The notes under the pieces were generated by a model. The model worked only from the letters and a program-made list of their open reading frames with translations. It was not told the DNA's origin and ran no database searches. From Diplolepis rosae (lineage: Eukaryota; Arthropoda; Insecta; Hymenoptera; Diplolepididae), in contig JAPYXD010000744.1 in NCBI GenBank assembly GCA_030998225.1, positions 2,914,001 to 2,978,000 of the forward strand: DNA of 64,000 bases. The letters are read 5' to 3'. Of this stretch, positions 14,701-28,800 are shown one piece after another (the first letter of the stretch is position 1; every line of letters begins with the position of its first letter). Position numbers and translations under genes: made by a program.

Positions 14701-17700
14701 TTATTCTCTGTTCTTGGTTTATTTAAATAATGTGCTGGGTGTGTTAATCACTACCAGGCCATTATTCTCTGTTCTCTGTTTATTTAAATAATGTGCTGGG
14801 TGTGTTAGTCACTACCAGGCCATTATTCTCTGTTTTTTGTTTATTTAAATAATGTGCTGGGTGTGTTAATCACTACCAGGCCATTATTCTCTGTTCTCTG
14901 TTTATTTAAATAATGTGCTGGGTGTGTTAATCACTACCAGGCCATTATTCTCTGTTCTCTGTTTATTTAAATAATGTGCTGGGTGTGTTAATCACTACCA
15001 GGCCATTATTCTCTGTTCTCTGCTTATTTAAATAATGTGCTGGGTGTGTTAATCACTACCAGGCCATTATTCTCTGTTGCTTGTTTATTTAAATAATGTG
15101 CTGGGTGTGTTAGTCACTACCAGGCCATTATTCTCTGTTCTCTGTTTATTTAAATAATGTGCTGGGTGTGTTAGTCACTACCAGGCCATTATTCTCTGTT
15201 CTCTGTTTATTTAAATAATGTGCTGGGTGTGTTAATCACTACCAGGCCATTATTCTCTGTTCTCTGTTTATTTAAATAATGTGCTGGGTGTGTTAGTCAC
15301 TACCAGGCCATTATTCTCTGTTCTCTGCTTATTTAAATAATGTGCTGGGTGTGTTAATCACTACCAGGCCATTATTCTCTGTTCTCTGCTTATTTAAATA
15401 ATGTGCTGGGTGTGTTAATCACTACCAGGCCATTATTCTCTGTTCTCTGCTTATTTAAATAATGTGCTGGGTGTGTTAATCACTACCAGGCCATTATTCT
15501 CTGTTCTCTGCTTATTTAAATAATGTGCTGGGTGTGTTAGTCACTACCAGGCCATTATTCTCTGTTCTCTGTTTATTTAAATAATGTGCTGGGTGTGTTA
15601 ATCACTACCAGGCCATTATTCTCTGTTCTCTGCTTATTTAAATAATGTGCTGGGTGTGTTAGTCACTACCAGGCCATTATTCTCTGTTCTCTGTTTATTT
15701 AAATAATGTGCTGGGTGTGTTAATCACTACCAGGCCATTATTCTCTGTTCTCTGCTTATTTAAATAATGTGCTGGGTGTGGTAATCACTACGAGGCCATT
15801 ATTCTCTGTTCTCTGCTTATTTAAATAATGTGCTGGGTGCGTTAGTCACTACCAGGCCATTATTCTCTGTTTTCTGTTTATTTAAATAATGTGCTGGGTG
15901 TGTTAATCACTACCAGGCCATTATTCTCTGTTCTCTGTTTATTTAAATAATGTGCTGGGTGTGTTAATCACTACCAGGCCATTATTCTCTGTTCTCTGCT
16001 TATTTAAATAATGTGCTGGGTGTGTTAATCACTACCAGGCCATTATTCTCTGTTCTCTGCTTATTTAAATAATGTGCTGGGTGTGTTAATCACTACCAGG
16101 CCATTATTCTCTGTTCTCTGTTTATTTAAATAATGTGCTGGGTGTGTTAGTCACTACCAGGCCATTATTCACTGTTCTCTGCTTATTTAAATAATGTGCT
16201 GGGTGTGTTAGTCACTACCAGGCCATTATTCTCTGTTCTCTGTTTATTTAAATAATGTGCTGGGTGTGTTAATCACTACCAGGCCATTATTCTCTGTTCT
16301 CTGCTTATTTAAATAATGTGCTGGGTGTGTTAATCACTACCAGGCCATTATTCTCTGTTCTCTGTTTATTTAAATAATGTGCTGGGTGTGTTAATCACTA
16401 CCAAGCCATTATTCTCTGTTATTTGCTTATTTAAATAATGTGGTGGGTGTGTTAGTCACTACCAGGCTATTATTCTCTGTTCTCTGTTTATTTAAATAAT
16501 GTGCTGGGTGTGTTAATCACTACCAGGCCATTATTCTCTGTTCTCTGCTTATTTAAATAATGTGCTGGGTGTGTTAATCACTACCAGGCCATTATTCTCT
16601 GTTCTCTGCTTATTTAAATAATGTGCTGGGTGTGTTAATCACTACCAGGCCATTACTCTCTGTTGCTTGTTTATTTAAATAATGTGCTGGGTGTGTTAAT
16701 CACTACCAGGCCATTATTCTCTGTTCTCTGTTTATTTAAATAATGTGCTGGGTGTGTTAATCACTACCAGGCCATTATTCTCTGTTCTCTGTTTATTTAA
16801 ATAATGTGCTGGGTGTGTTAGTCACTACCAGGCCATTATTCTCTGTTCTCTGCTTATTTAAATAATGTGCTGGGTGTGTTAATCACTACCAGGCCATTAT
16901 TCTCTGTTCTCTGCTTATTTAAATAATGTGCTGGGTGTGTTAATCACTACCAGGCCATTATTCTCTGTTCTCTGTTTATTTAAATAATGTGCTGGGTGTG
17001 TTAATCACTACCAGGCCATTATTCTCTGTTCTCTGTTTATTTAAATAATGTGCTGGGTGTGTTAGTCACTACCAGGCCATTATTCTCTGTTCTCTGCTTA
17101 TTTAAATAATGTGCTGGGTGTGTTAATCACTACCAGGCCATTATTCTCTGTTCTCTGTTTATTTAAATAATATGCTGGGTGTGTTAGTCACTACCAGGCA
17201 ATTATTCTCTGTTCTCTGCTTATTTAAATAATGTGCTGGGTGTGTTAGTCACTACCAGGCCATTATTCTCTGTTCTCTGTTTATTTAAATAATGTGCTGG
17301 GTGTGTTAATCACTACCAGGCCATCATTCTCTGTTCTCTGCTTATTTAAATAATGTGCTGGGTGTGTTAATCACTACCAGGCCATTATTCTCTGTTCTCT
17401 GTTTATTTAAATAATGTGCTGGGTGTGTTAATCACTACCAAGCCATTATTCTCTGTTATTTGCTTATTTAAATAATGTGCTGGGTGTGTTAGTCACTACC
17501 AGGCTATTATTCTCTGTTCTCTGTTTATTTAAATAATGTGCTGGGTGTGTTAATCACTACCAGGCCATTATTCTCTGTTCTCTGCTTATTTAAATAATGT
17601 GCTGGGTGTGTTAATCACTACCAGGCCATTATTCTCTGTTCTCTGCTTATTTAAATAATGTGCTGGGTGTGTTAATCACTACCAGGCCATTATTCTCTGT

Positions 17701-20700
17701 TCTCTGCTTATTTAAATAATGTGCTGGGTGTGTTAATCACTACCAGGCCATTATTCTCTGTTCTCTGCTTATTTAAATAATGTGCTGGGTGTGTTAATCA
17801 CTACCAGGCCATTATTCTCTGTTCTCTGTTTATTTAAATAATGTGCTGGGTGTGTTAATCACTACCAGGCCATTATTCTCTGTTCTCTGCTTATTTAAAT
17901 AATGTGCTGGGTGTGTTAATCACTACCAGGCCATTACTCTCTGTTGCTTGTTTATTTAAATAATGTGCTGGGTGTGTTAATCACTACCAGGCCATTATTC
18001 TCTGTTCTCTGTTTATTTAAATAATGTGCTGGGTGTGTTAATCACTACCAGGCCATTATTCTCTGTTCTCTGTTTATTTAAATAATGTGCTGGGTGTGTT
18101 AGTCACTACCAGGCCATTATTCTCTGTTCTCTGCTTATTTAAATAATGTGCTGGGTGTGTTAATCACTACCAGGCCATTATTCTCTGTTCTCTGTTTATT
18201 TAAATAATATGCTGGGTGTGTTAGTCACTACCAGGCCATTATTCTCTGTTCTCTGTTTATTTAAATAATGTGCTGGGTGTGTTAGTCACTACCAGGCCAT
18301 TATTCTCTGTTCTCTGCTTATTTAAATAATGTGCTGGGTGTGTTAATCACTACCAGGCCATTATTCTCTGTTCTCTGTTTATTTAAATAATGTGCTGGGT
18401 GTGTTAATCACTACCAGGCTATTATTCTCTGTTCTCTGTTTATTTAAATAATGTGCTGGGTGTGTTAGTCACTACCAGGCCATTATTCTCTGTTCTCTGC
18501 TTATTTAAATAATGTGCTGGGTGTGTTAATCACTACCAGGCCATTATTCTCTGTTCTCTGTTTATTTAAATAATGTGCTGGGTGTGTTAGTCACTACCAG
18601 GCCATTATTCTCTGTTCTCTGTTTATTTAAATAATGTGCTGGGTGTGTTAATCACTACCAGGCCATTATTCTCTGTTCTCTGCTTATTTAAATAATGTGC
18701 TGGGTGTGTTAATCACTACCAGTCCATTACTCTCTGTTGTTTGTTTATTTAAATAATGTGCTGGGTGTGTTAATCACTTCCCAGCCATTATTCTCTGTTC
18801 TCGGTTTATTTAAATAATGTGCTGGGTGTGTTAATCACTACCAGGCCATTATTCTCTGTTCTCTGCTTATTTAAATAATGTGCTGGGTGTGTTAATCACT
18901 ACCAGGCCATTATTCTCTGTTCTCTGTTTATTTAAATAATGTGCTGGGTGTGTTAGTCACTACCAGGCCATTATTCTCTGTTCTCTGTTTATTTAAATAA
19001 TGTGCTGGGTGTGTTAGTCACTACCAGGCCATTATTCTCTGTTCTCTGCTTATTTAAATAATGTGCTGGGTGTGTTAATCACTACCAGGCCATTATTCTC
19101 TGTTCTCTGTTTATTTAAATAATATGCTGGGTGTGTTAGTCACTACCAGGCCATCATTCTCTGTTCTCTGTTTATTCAAATAATGTGCTGGGTGTGTTAG
19201 TCACTACCAGGCCATTATTCTCTGTTCTCTGCTTATTTAAATAATGTGCTGGGTGTGTTAATCACTACCAGGCCATTATTCTCTGTTCTCTGTTTATTTA
19301 AATAATGTGCTGGGTGTGTTAGTCACTACCAGGCCATTATTCTCTGTTCTCTGTTTATTTAAATAATGTGCTGGGTGTGTTAATCACTACCAGGCCATTA
19401 TTCTCTGTTCTCTGCTTATTTAAATAATGTGCTGGGTGTGTTAATCACTACCAGGCCATTATTCTCTGTTCTCTGCTTATTTAAATAATGTGCTGGGTGT
19501 GTTAATCACTACCAGGCCATTATTCTCTGTTCTCTGCTTATTTAAATAATGTGCTGGGTGTGTTAGTCACTACCAGGCCATTATTCTCTGTTCTCTGTTT
19601 ATTTAAATAATGTGCTGGGTGTGTTAGTCACTACCAGGCCATTATTCTCTGTTCTCTGCTTATTTAAATAATGTGCTGGGTGTGTTAATCACTACCAGGC
19701 CATCATTCTCTGTTCTCTGCTTATTTAAATAATGTGCTGGGTGTGTTAATCACTACCAGGCCATTATTCTCTGTTCTCTGCTTATTTAAATAATGTGCTG
19801 GGTGTGTTAATCACTACCAGGCCATCATTCTCTGTTCTCTGCTTATTTAAATAATGTGCTGGGTGTGTTAATCACTACCAGGCCATTACTCTCTGTTGCT
19901 TGTTTATTTAAATAATGTGCTGGGTGTGTTAATCACTACCAGTCCATTACTCTCTGTTGTTTGTTTATTTAAATAATGTGCTGGGTGTGTTAATCACTAC
20001 CAGGCCATTATTCTCTGTTCTCTGTTTATTTAAATAATGTGCTGGGTGTGTTAATCACTACCAGGCCATTATTCTCTGTTCTCTGCTTATTTAAATAATG
20101 TGCTGGGTGTGTTAATCACTACCAGGCCATTATTCTCTGTTCTCTGTTTATTTAAATAATGTGCTGGGTGTGTTAGTCACTACCAGGCCATTATTCTCTG
20201 TTCTCTGTTTATTTAAATAATGTGCTGGGTGTGTTAGTCACTACCAGGCCATTATTCTCTGTTCTCTGCTTATTTAAATAATGTGCTGGGTGTGTTAATC
20301 ACTACCAGGCCATTATTCTCTGTTCTCTGTTTATTTAAATAATGTGCTGGGTGTGTTAGTCACTACCAGGCCATTATTCTCTGTTCTCTGTTTATTTAAA
20401 TAATGTGCTGGGTGTGTTAGTCACTACCAGGCCATTATTCACTGTTCTCTGCTTATTTAAATAATGTGCTGGGTGTGTTAATCACTACCAGGCCATTATT
20501 CTCTGTTCTCTGTTTATTTAAATAATGTGCTGGGTGTGTTAGTCACTACCAGGCCATTATTCTCTGTTCTCTGTTTATTTAAATAATGTGCTGGGTGTGT
20601 TAATCACTACCAGGCCATTATTCTCTGTTCTCTGCTTATTTAAATAATGTGCTGGGTGTGTTAATCACTACCAGGCCATTATTCTCTGTTCTCTGCTTAT

Positions 20701-22812
20701 TTAAATAATGTGCTGGGTGTGTTAATCACTACCAGGCCATTATTCTCTGTTCTCTGCTTATTTAAATAATGTGCTGGGTGTGTTAATCACTACCAGGCCA
20801 TTATTCTCTGTTCTCTGTTTATGTAAATAATGTGCTGGGTGTGTTAATCACTACCAGGCCATTATTCTCTGTTCTCTGTTTATTTAAATAATGTGCTGGG
20901 TGTGTTAATCACTACCAAGCCATTATTCTCTGTTATTTGTTTATTTAAATAATGTGCTGGGTGTGTTAGTCACTACCAGGCTATTATTCTCTGTTCTCTG
21001 TTAATTTAAATAATGTGCTGGGTATGTTAATCACTACCAGGCCATTATTCTCTTTTCTCTGCTTATTTAAATAATGTGCTGGGTGTGTTAATCACTACCA
21101 GGCCATTACTCTCTGTTGCTTGTTTATTTAAATAATGTGCTGGGTGTGTTAATCACTACCAAGCCATTATTCTCTGTTATTTGTTTATTTAAATAATGTG
21201 CTGGGTGTGTTAGTCACTACCAGGCCATTATTCTCTGTTCTCTGTTTATTTAAATAATGTGCTGGGTGTGTTAATCACTACCAGGCCATTATTCTCTGTT
21301 CTCTGTTTATTTAAATAATGTGCTGGGTGTGTTAGTCACTACCAGGCCATTATTCTCTGTTCTCTGCTTATTTAAATAATGTGCTGGGTGTGTTAATCAC
21401 TACCAGGCCATTATTCTCTGTTCTCTGTTTATTTAAATAATGTGCTGGGTGTGTTAGTCACTACCAGGCCATTATTCTCTGTTCTCTGTTTATTTAAATA
21501 ATGTGCTGGGTGTGTTAATCACTACCAGGCCATTATTCTCTGTTCTCTGCTTATTTAAATAATGTGCTGGGTGTGTTAATCACTACCAGGCCATTATTCT
21601 CTGTTCTCTGTTTATTTAAATAATGTGCTGGGTGTGTTAATCACTACCAGGCCATTATTCTCTGTTCTCTGTTTATTTAAATAATGTGCTGGGTGTGTTA
21701 ATCACTACCAGGCCATTATTCTCTGTTCTCTGCTTATTTAAATAATGTGCTGGGTGTGTTAATCACTACCAGGCCATTATTCTCTGTTCTCTGTTTATTT
21801 AAATAATGTGCTGGGTGTGTTAATCACTACCAGGCCATTATTCTCTGTTCTCTGCTTATTTAAATAATGTGCTGGGTGTGTTAATCACTACCAGGCCATT
21901 ATTCTCTGTTCTCTGTTTATTTAAATAATGTGCTGGGTGTGTTAATCACTACCAGGCCATTATTCTCTGTTCTCTGCTTATTTAAATAATGTGCTGGGTG
22001 TGTTAATCACTACCAGGCCATTATTCTCTGTTCTCTGCTTATTTAAATAATGTGCTGGGTGTGTTAATCACTACCAGGCCATTATTCTCTGTTCTCTGTT
22101 TATTTAAATAATGTGCTGGGTGTGTTAATCACTACCAGGCCATTATTCTCTGTTCTCTGCTTATTTAAATAATGTGCTGGGTGTGTTAATCACTACCAGG
22201 CCATTATTCTCTGTTCTCTGCTTATTTAAATAATGTGCTGGGTGTGTTAATCACTACCAGGCCATTATTCTCTGTTCTCTGTTTATTTAAATAATGTGCT
22301 GGGTGTGTTAATCACTACCAGGCCATTATTCTCTGTTCTCTGTTTATTTAAATAATGTGCTGGGTGTGTTAGTCACTACCAGGCCATTATTCTCTGTTCT
22401 CTGTTTATTTAAATAATGTGCTGGGTGTGTTAATCACTACCAGGCCATTATTCTCTGTTCTCTGCTTATTTAAATAATGTGCTGGGTGTGTTAATCACTA
22501 CCAGGCCATTATTCTCTGTTCTCTGCTTATTTAAATAATGTGCTGGGTGTGTTAATCACTACCAGGCCATTATTCTCTGTTCTCTGCTTATTTAAATAAT
22601 GTGCTGGGTGTGTTAGTCACTACCAGGCCATTATTCTCTGTTCTCTGTTTATTTAAATAATGTGCTGGGTGTGTTAATCACTACCAGGCCATTATTCTCT
22701 GTTCTCTGTTTATTTAAATAATGTGCTGGCTGTGTTGATCACTACCAGGCCATTATTCTCTGTTGCTTGTTTATTTAAATAATGTGCTTGGTGTGTTAAT
22801 CACTACCAGGCC

Positions 22813-22836
22813 ATTATTCTCTATCACTACCAGGCC
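22813..22836. repeat. Truncated satellite monomer (24 bp)
   Basis: The unit runs from ATTATTCTCT straight to ATCACTACCAGGCC, lacking 37 bp of the monomer. It is the only large phase break in the array before its right edge. Confidence 0.9.
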
Positions 22837-25800
22837 ATTATTCTCTGTTTTCTGTTTATTTAAATAATGTGCTGGGTGTGTTAATCACTACCAGGCCATT
22901 ATTCTCTGTTCTCTGTTTATTTAAATAATGTGCTGGTTGTGTTAATCACTACCAGGCCATTACTCTCTGTTGCTTGTTTTTTTAAATAATGTGCTGGGTG
23001 TGTTAATCACTACCAGGCCATTATTCTCTGTTCTCTATTTATTTAAATAATGTGCTGGGTGTGTTAATCACTACCAGGCCATTATTCTCTGTTCTCTGCT
23101 TATTTAAATAATGTGCTGGGTGTGTTAATCACTACCAGGCCATTATTCTCTGTTCTCTGTTTATTTAAATAATGTGCTGGGTGTGTTAATCACTACCAGG
23201 CCATTATTCTCTGTTCTCTGCTTATTTAAATAATGTGCTGGGTGTGTTAATCACTACCAGGCCATTATTCTCTGTTCTCTGCTTATTTAAATAATGTGCT
23301 GGGTGTGTTAATCACTACCAGGCCATTATTCTCTGTTCTCTGTTTATTTAAATAATGTGCTGGGTGTGTTAGTCACTACCAGGCCATTATTCTCTGTTCT
23401 CTGTTTATTTAAATAATGTGCTGGGTGTGTTAATCACTACCAGGCCATTATTCTCTGTTCTCTGTTTATTTAAATAATGTGCTGGGTGTGTTAATCACTA
23501 CCAGGCCATTATTCTCTGTTCTCTGCTTATTTAAATAATGTGCTGGGTGTGTTAATCACTACCAGGCCATTATTCTCTGTTCTCTGCTTATTTAAATAAT
23601 GTGCTGGGTGTGTTAATCACTACCAGGCCATTATTCTCTGTTCTCTGTTTATTTAAATAATGTGCTGGGTGTGTTAATCACTACCAGGCCATTATTCTCT
23701 GTTCTCTGCTTATTTTAATAATGTGCTGGGTGTGTTAATCACTACCAGGCCATCATTCTCTGTTCTCTACTTATTTAAATAATGTGCTGGGTATGTTAAT
23801 CACTACCCAGCCATTATTCTCTGTTCTTGGTTTATTTAAATAATGTGCTGGGTGTGTTAATCACTACCAGGCCATTATTCTCTGTTCTCTGTTTATTTAA
23901 ATAATGTGCTGGGTGTGTTAATCACTACCAGGCCATTACTCTCTGTTGCTTGTTTTTTTAAATAATGTGCTGGGTGTGTTAATCACTACCAGGCCATTAT
24001 TCTCTGTTCTCTGCTTATTTAAATAATGTGCTGGGTGCGTTAGTCACTACCAGGCCATTATTCTCTGTTCTCTGCTTATTTAAATAATGTGCTGGGTGTG
24101 TTAATCACTACCAGGCCATTATTCTCTGTTCTCTGCTTATTTAAATAATGTGCTGGGTGTGTTAGTCACTACCAGGCCATTATTCTCTGTTCTCTGTTTA
24201 TTTAAATAATGTGCTGGTTGTGTTAATCACTACCAGGCCATTACTCTCTGTTGCTTGTTTTTTTAAATAATGTGCTGGGTGTGTTAATCACTACCAGGCC
24301 ATTATTCTCTGTTCTCTATTTATTTAAATAATGTGCTGGGTGTGTTAATCACTACCAGGCCATTATTCTCTGTTCTCTGCTTATTTAAATAATGTGCTGG
24401 GTGTGTTAATCACTACCAGGCCATTATTCTCTGTTCTCTGCTTATTTAAATAATGTGCTGGGTGTGTTAGTCACTACCAGGCCATTATTCTCTGTTCTCT
24501 GTTTATTTAAATAATGTGCTGGGTGTGTTAATCACTACCAGGCCATTATTCTCTGTTCTCTGCTTATTTAAATAATGTGCTGGGTGTGTTAATCACTACC
24601 AGGCCATTATTCTCTGTTCTCTGCTTATTTAAATAATGTTCTGGGTGTGTTAATCACTACCAGGCCATTACTCTCTGTTGTTTGTTTATTTAAATAATGT
24701 GCTGGGTGTGTTAATCACTACCAGGCCATTATTCTCTGTTCTCTGTTTATTTAAATAATGTGCTGGGTGTGTTAATCACTACCAGGCCATTATTCTCTGT
24801 TCTCTGCTTATTTTAATAATGTGCTGGGTGTGTTAATCACTACCAGACCATCATTCTCTGTTCTCTGCTTATTTAAATAATGTGCTGGGTGCGTTAATCA
24901 CTACCAGTCCATTACTCTCTGTTGTTTGTTTATTTAAATAATGTGCTGGGTGTGTTAATCACTTCCCAGCCATTATTCTCTGTTCTCTGTTTATTTAAAT
25001 AATGTGCTGGGTGTGTTAATCACTACCAGGCCATTATTCTCTGTTCTCTGTTTATTTAAATAATGTGCTGGGTGTGTTAATCACTACCAGGCCATTATTC
25101 TCTGTTCTCTGCTTATTTAAATAATGTGCTGGGTGTGTTAATCACTACCAGGCCATTATTCTCTGTTCTCTGCTTATTTAAATAATGTGCTGGGTGTGTT
25201 AGTCACTACCAGGCCATTATTCTCTGTTCTCTGTTTATTTAAATAATGTGCTGGGTGTGTTAATCACTACCAGGCCATTATTCTCTGTTCTCTGTTTATT
25301 TAAATAATGTGCTGGGTGTGTTAGTCACTACCAGGCCATTATTCTCTGTTCTCTGCTTATTTAAATAATGTGCTGGGTGTGTTAATCACTACCAGGCCAT
25401 TATTCTCTGTTCTCTGTTTATTTAAATAATGTGCTGGGTGTGTTAGTCACTACCAGGCCATTATTCTCTGTTCTCTGCTTATTTAAATAATGTGCTGGGT
25501 GTGTTAATCACTACCAGGCCATTATTCTCTGTTCTCTGTTTATTTAAATAATGTGCTGGGTGTGTTAATCACTACCAGGCCATTATTCTCTGTTCTCTGC
25601 TTATTTAAATAATGTGCTGGGTGTGTTAATCACTACCAGGCCATTACTCTCTGTTGCTTGTTTATTTAAATAATGTGCTGGGTGTGTTAATCACTACCAG
25701 GCCATTATTCTCTGTTCTCTGTTTATTTAAATAATGTGCTGGGTGTGTTAGTCACTACCAGGCCATTATTCTCTGTTCTCTGTTTATTTAAATAATGTGC

Positions 25801-28800
25801 TGGGTGTGTTAATCACTACCAGGCCATTATTCTCTGTTCTCTGCTTATTTAAATAATGTGCTGGGTGTGTTAATCACTACCAGGCCATTATTCTCTGTTC
25901 TCTGTTTATTTAAATAATGTGCTGGGTGTGTTAATCACTACCAGGCCATTACTCTCTGTTGCTTGTTTTTTTAAATAATGTGCTGGGTGTGGTAATCACT
26001 ACGAGGCCATTATTCTCTGTTCTCTGCTTATTTAAATAATGTGCTGGGTGCGTTAGTCACTACCAGGCCATTATTCTCTGTTCTCTGTTTATTTAAATAA
26101 TGTGCTGGGTGTGTTAGTCACTACCAGGCCATTATTCTCTGTTCTCTGTTTATTTAAATAATGTGCTGGGTGTGTTAGTCACTACCAGGCCATTATTCTC
26201 TGTTCTCTGCTTATTTAAATAATGTGCTGGGTGTGTTAATCACTACCAGGCCATTATTCTCTGTTCTCTGTTTATTTAAATAATGTGCTGGGTGTGTTAA
26301 TCACTACCAGGCCATTATTCTCTGTTCTCTGTTTATTTAAATAATGTGCTGGGTGTGTTAGTCACTACCAGGCCATTATTCTCTGTTCTCTGCTTATTTA
26401 AATAATGTGCTGGGTGTGTTAATCACTACCAGGCCATTATTCTCTGTTCTCTGTTTATTTAAATAATGTGCTGGGTGTGTTAGTCACTACCAGGCCATTA
26501 TTCACTGTTCTCTGCTTATTTAAATAATGTGCTGGGTGTGTTAGTCACTACCAGGCCATTATTCTCTGTTCTCTGTTTATTTAAATAATGTGCTGGGTGT
26601 GTTAGTCACTACCAGGCCATTATTCTCTGTTCTCTGCTTATTTAAATAATGTGCTGGGTGTGTTAATCACTACCAGGCCATTATTCTCTGTTCTCTGCTT
26701 ATTTAAATAATGTGCTGGGTGTGTTAATCACTACCAGGCCATTATTCTCTGTTCTCTGTTTATTTAAATAATGTGCTGGGTGTGTTAGTCACTACCAGGC
26801 CATTATTCTCTGTTCTCTGTTTATTTAAATAATGTGCTGGGTGTGTTAGTCACTACCAGGCCATTATTCACTGTTCTCTGCTTATTTAAATAATGTGCTG
26901 GGTGTGTTAATCACTACCAGGCCATTATTCTCTGTTCTCTGTTTATTTAAATAATGTGCTGGGTGTGTTAGTCACTACCAGGCCATTATTCTCTGTTCTC
27001 TGTTTATTTAAATAATGTGCTGGGTGTGTTAGTCACTACCAGGCCATTATTCTCTGTTCTCTGTTTATTTAAATAATGTGCTGGGTGTGTTAATCACTAC
27101 CAGGCCATTATTCTCTGTTCTCTGCTTATTTAAATAATGTGCTGGGTGTGTTAGTCACTACCAGGCCATTATTCTCTGTTCTCTGTTTATTTAAATAATG
27201 TGCTGGTTGTGTTAATCACTACCAGGCCATTACTCTCTGTTGCTTGTTTTTTTAAATAATGTGCTGGGTGTGTTAATCACTACCAGGCCATTATTCTCTG
27301 TTCTCTGTTTATTTAAATAATGTGCTGGGTGTGTTAATCACTACCAGGCCATTATTCTCTGTTCTCTGTTTATTTAAATAATGTGCTGGGTGTGTTAATC
27401 ACTACCAGGCCATTATTCTCTGTTCTCTGCTTATTTAAATAATGTGCTGGGTGTGTTAATCACTACCAGGCCATTATTCTCTGTTCTCTGTTTATTTAAA
27501 TAATGTGCTGGGTGTGTTAGTCACTACCAGGCCATTATTCTCTGTTCTCTGTTTATTTAAATAATGTGCTGGGTGTGTTAATCACTACCAGGCCATTATT
27601 CTCTGTTCTCTGCTTATTTAAATAATGTGCTGGGTGTGTTAATCACTACCAGGCCATTATTCTCTGTTCTCTGTTTATTTAAATAATGTGCTGGGTGTGT
27701 TAATCACTACCAGGCCATTATTCTCTGTTCTCTGTTTATTTAAATAATGTGCTGGGTGTGTTAGTCACTACCAGGCCATTATTCTCTGTTCTCTGCTTAT
27801 TTAAATAATGTGCTGGGTGTGTTAATCACTACCAGGCCATTATTCTCTGTTCTCTGTTTATTTAAATAATGTGCTGGGTGTGTTAGTCACTACCAGGCCA
27901 TTATTCACTGTTCTCTGCTTATTTAAATAATGTGCTGGGTGTGTTAGTCACTACCAGGCCATTATTCTCTGTTCTCTGTTTATTTAAATAATGTGCTGGT
28001 TGTGTTAATCACTACCAGGCCATTATTCTCTGTTCTCTGCTTATTTAAATAATGTGCTGGGTGTGTTAATCACTACCAGGCCATCATTCTCTGTTCTCTG
28101 CTTATTTAAATAATGTGCTGGGTGTGTTAATCACTACCAGGCCATTACTCTCTGTTGCTTGTTTATTTAAATAATGTGCTGGGTGTGTTAATCACTACCA
28201 GGCCATTATTCTCTGTTCTCTGCTTATTTAAATAATGTGCTGGGTGTGTTAATCACTACCAGGCCATTATTCTCTGTTCTCTGTTTATTTAAATAATGTG
28301 CTGGGTGTGTTAGTCACTACCAGGCCATTATTCTCTGTTCTCTGTTTATTTAAATAATGTGCTGGGTGTGTTAGTCACTACCAGGCCATTATTCTCTGTT
28401 CTCTGTTTATTTAAATAATGTGCTGGGTGTGTTAATCACTACCAGGCCATTATTCTCTGTTCTCTGCTTATTTAAATAATGTGCTGGGTGTGTTAATCAC
28501 TACCAGGCCATTATTCTCTGTTCTCTGCTTATTTAAATAATGTGCTGGGTGTGTTAATCACTACCAGGCCATTATTCTCTGTTCTCTGTTTATTTAAATA
28601 ATGTGCTGGGTGTGTTAGTCACTACCAGGCCATTATTCTCTGTTGTTTGTTTATTTAAATAATGTGCTGGGTGTGTTAATCACTACCAGGCCATTATTCT
28701 CTGTTCTCTGTTTATTTAAATAATGTGCTGGGTGTGTTAATCACTACCAGGCCATTATTCTCTGTTCTCTGTTTATTTAAATAATGTGCTGGGTGTGTTA

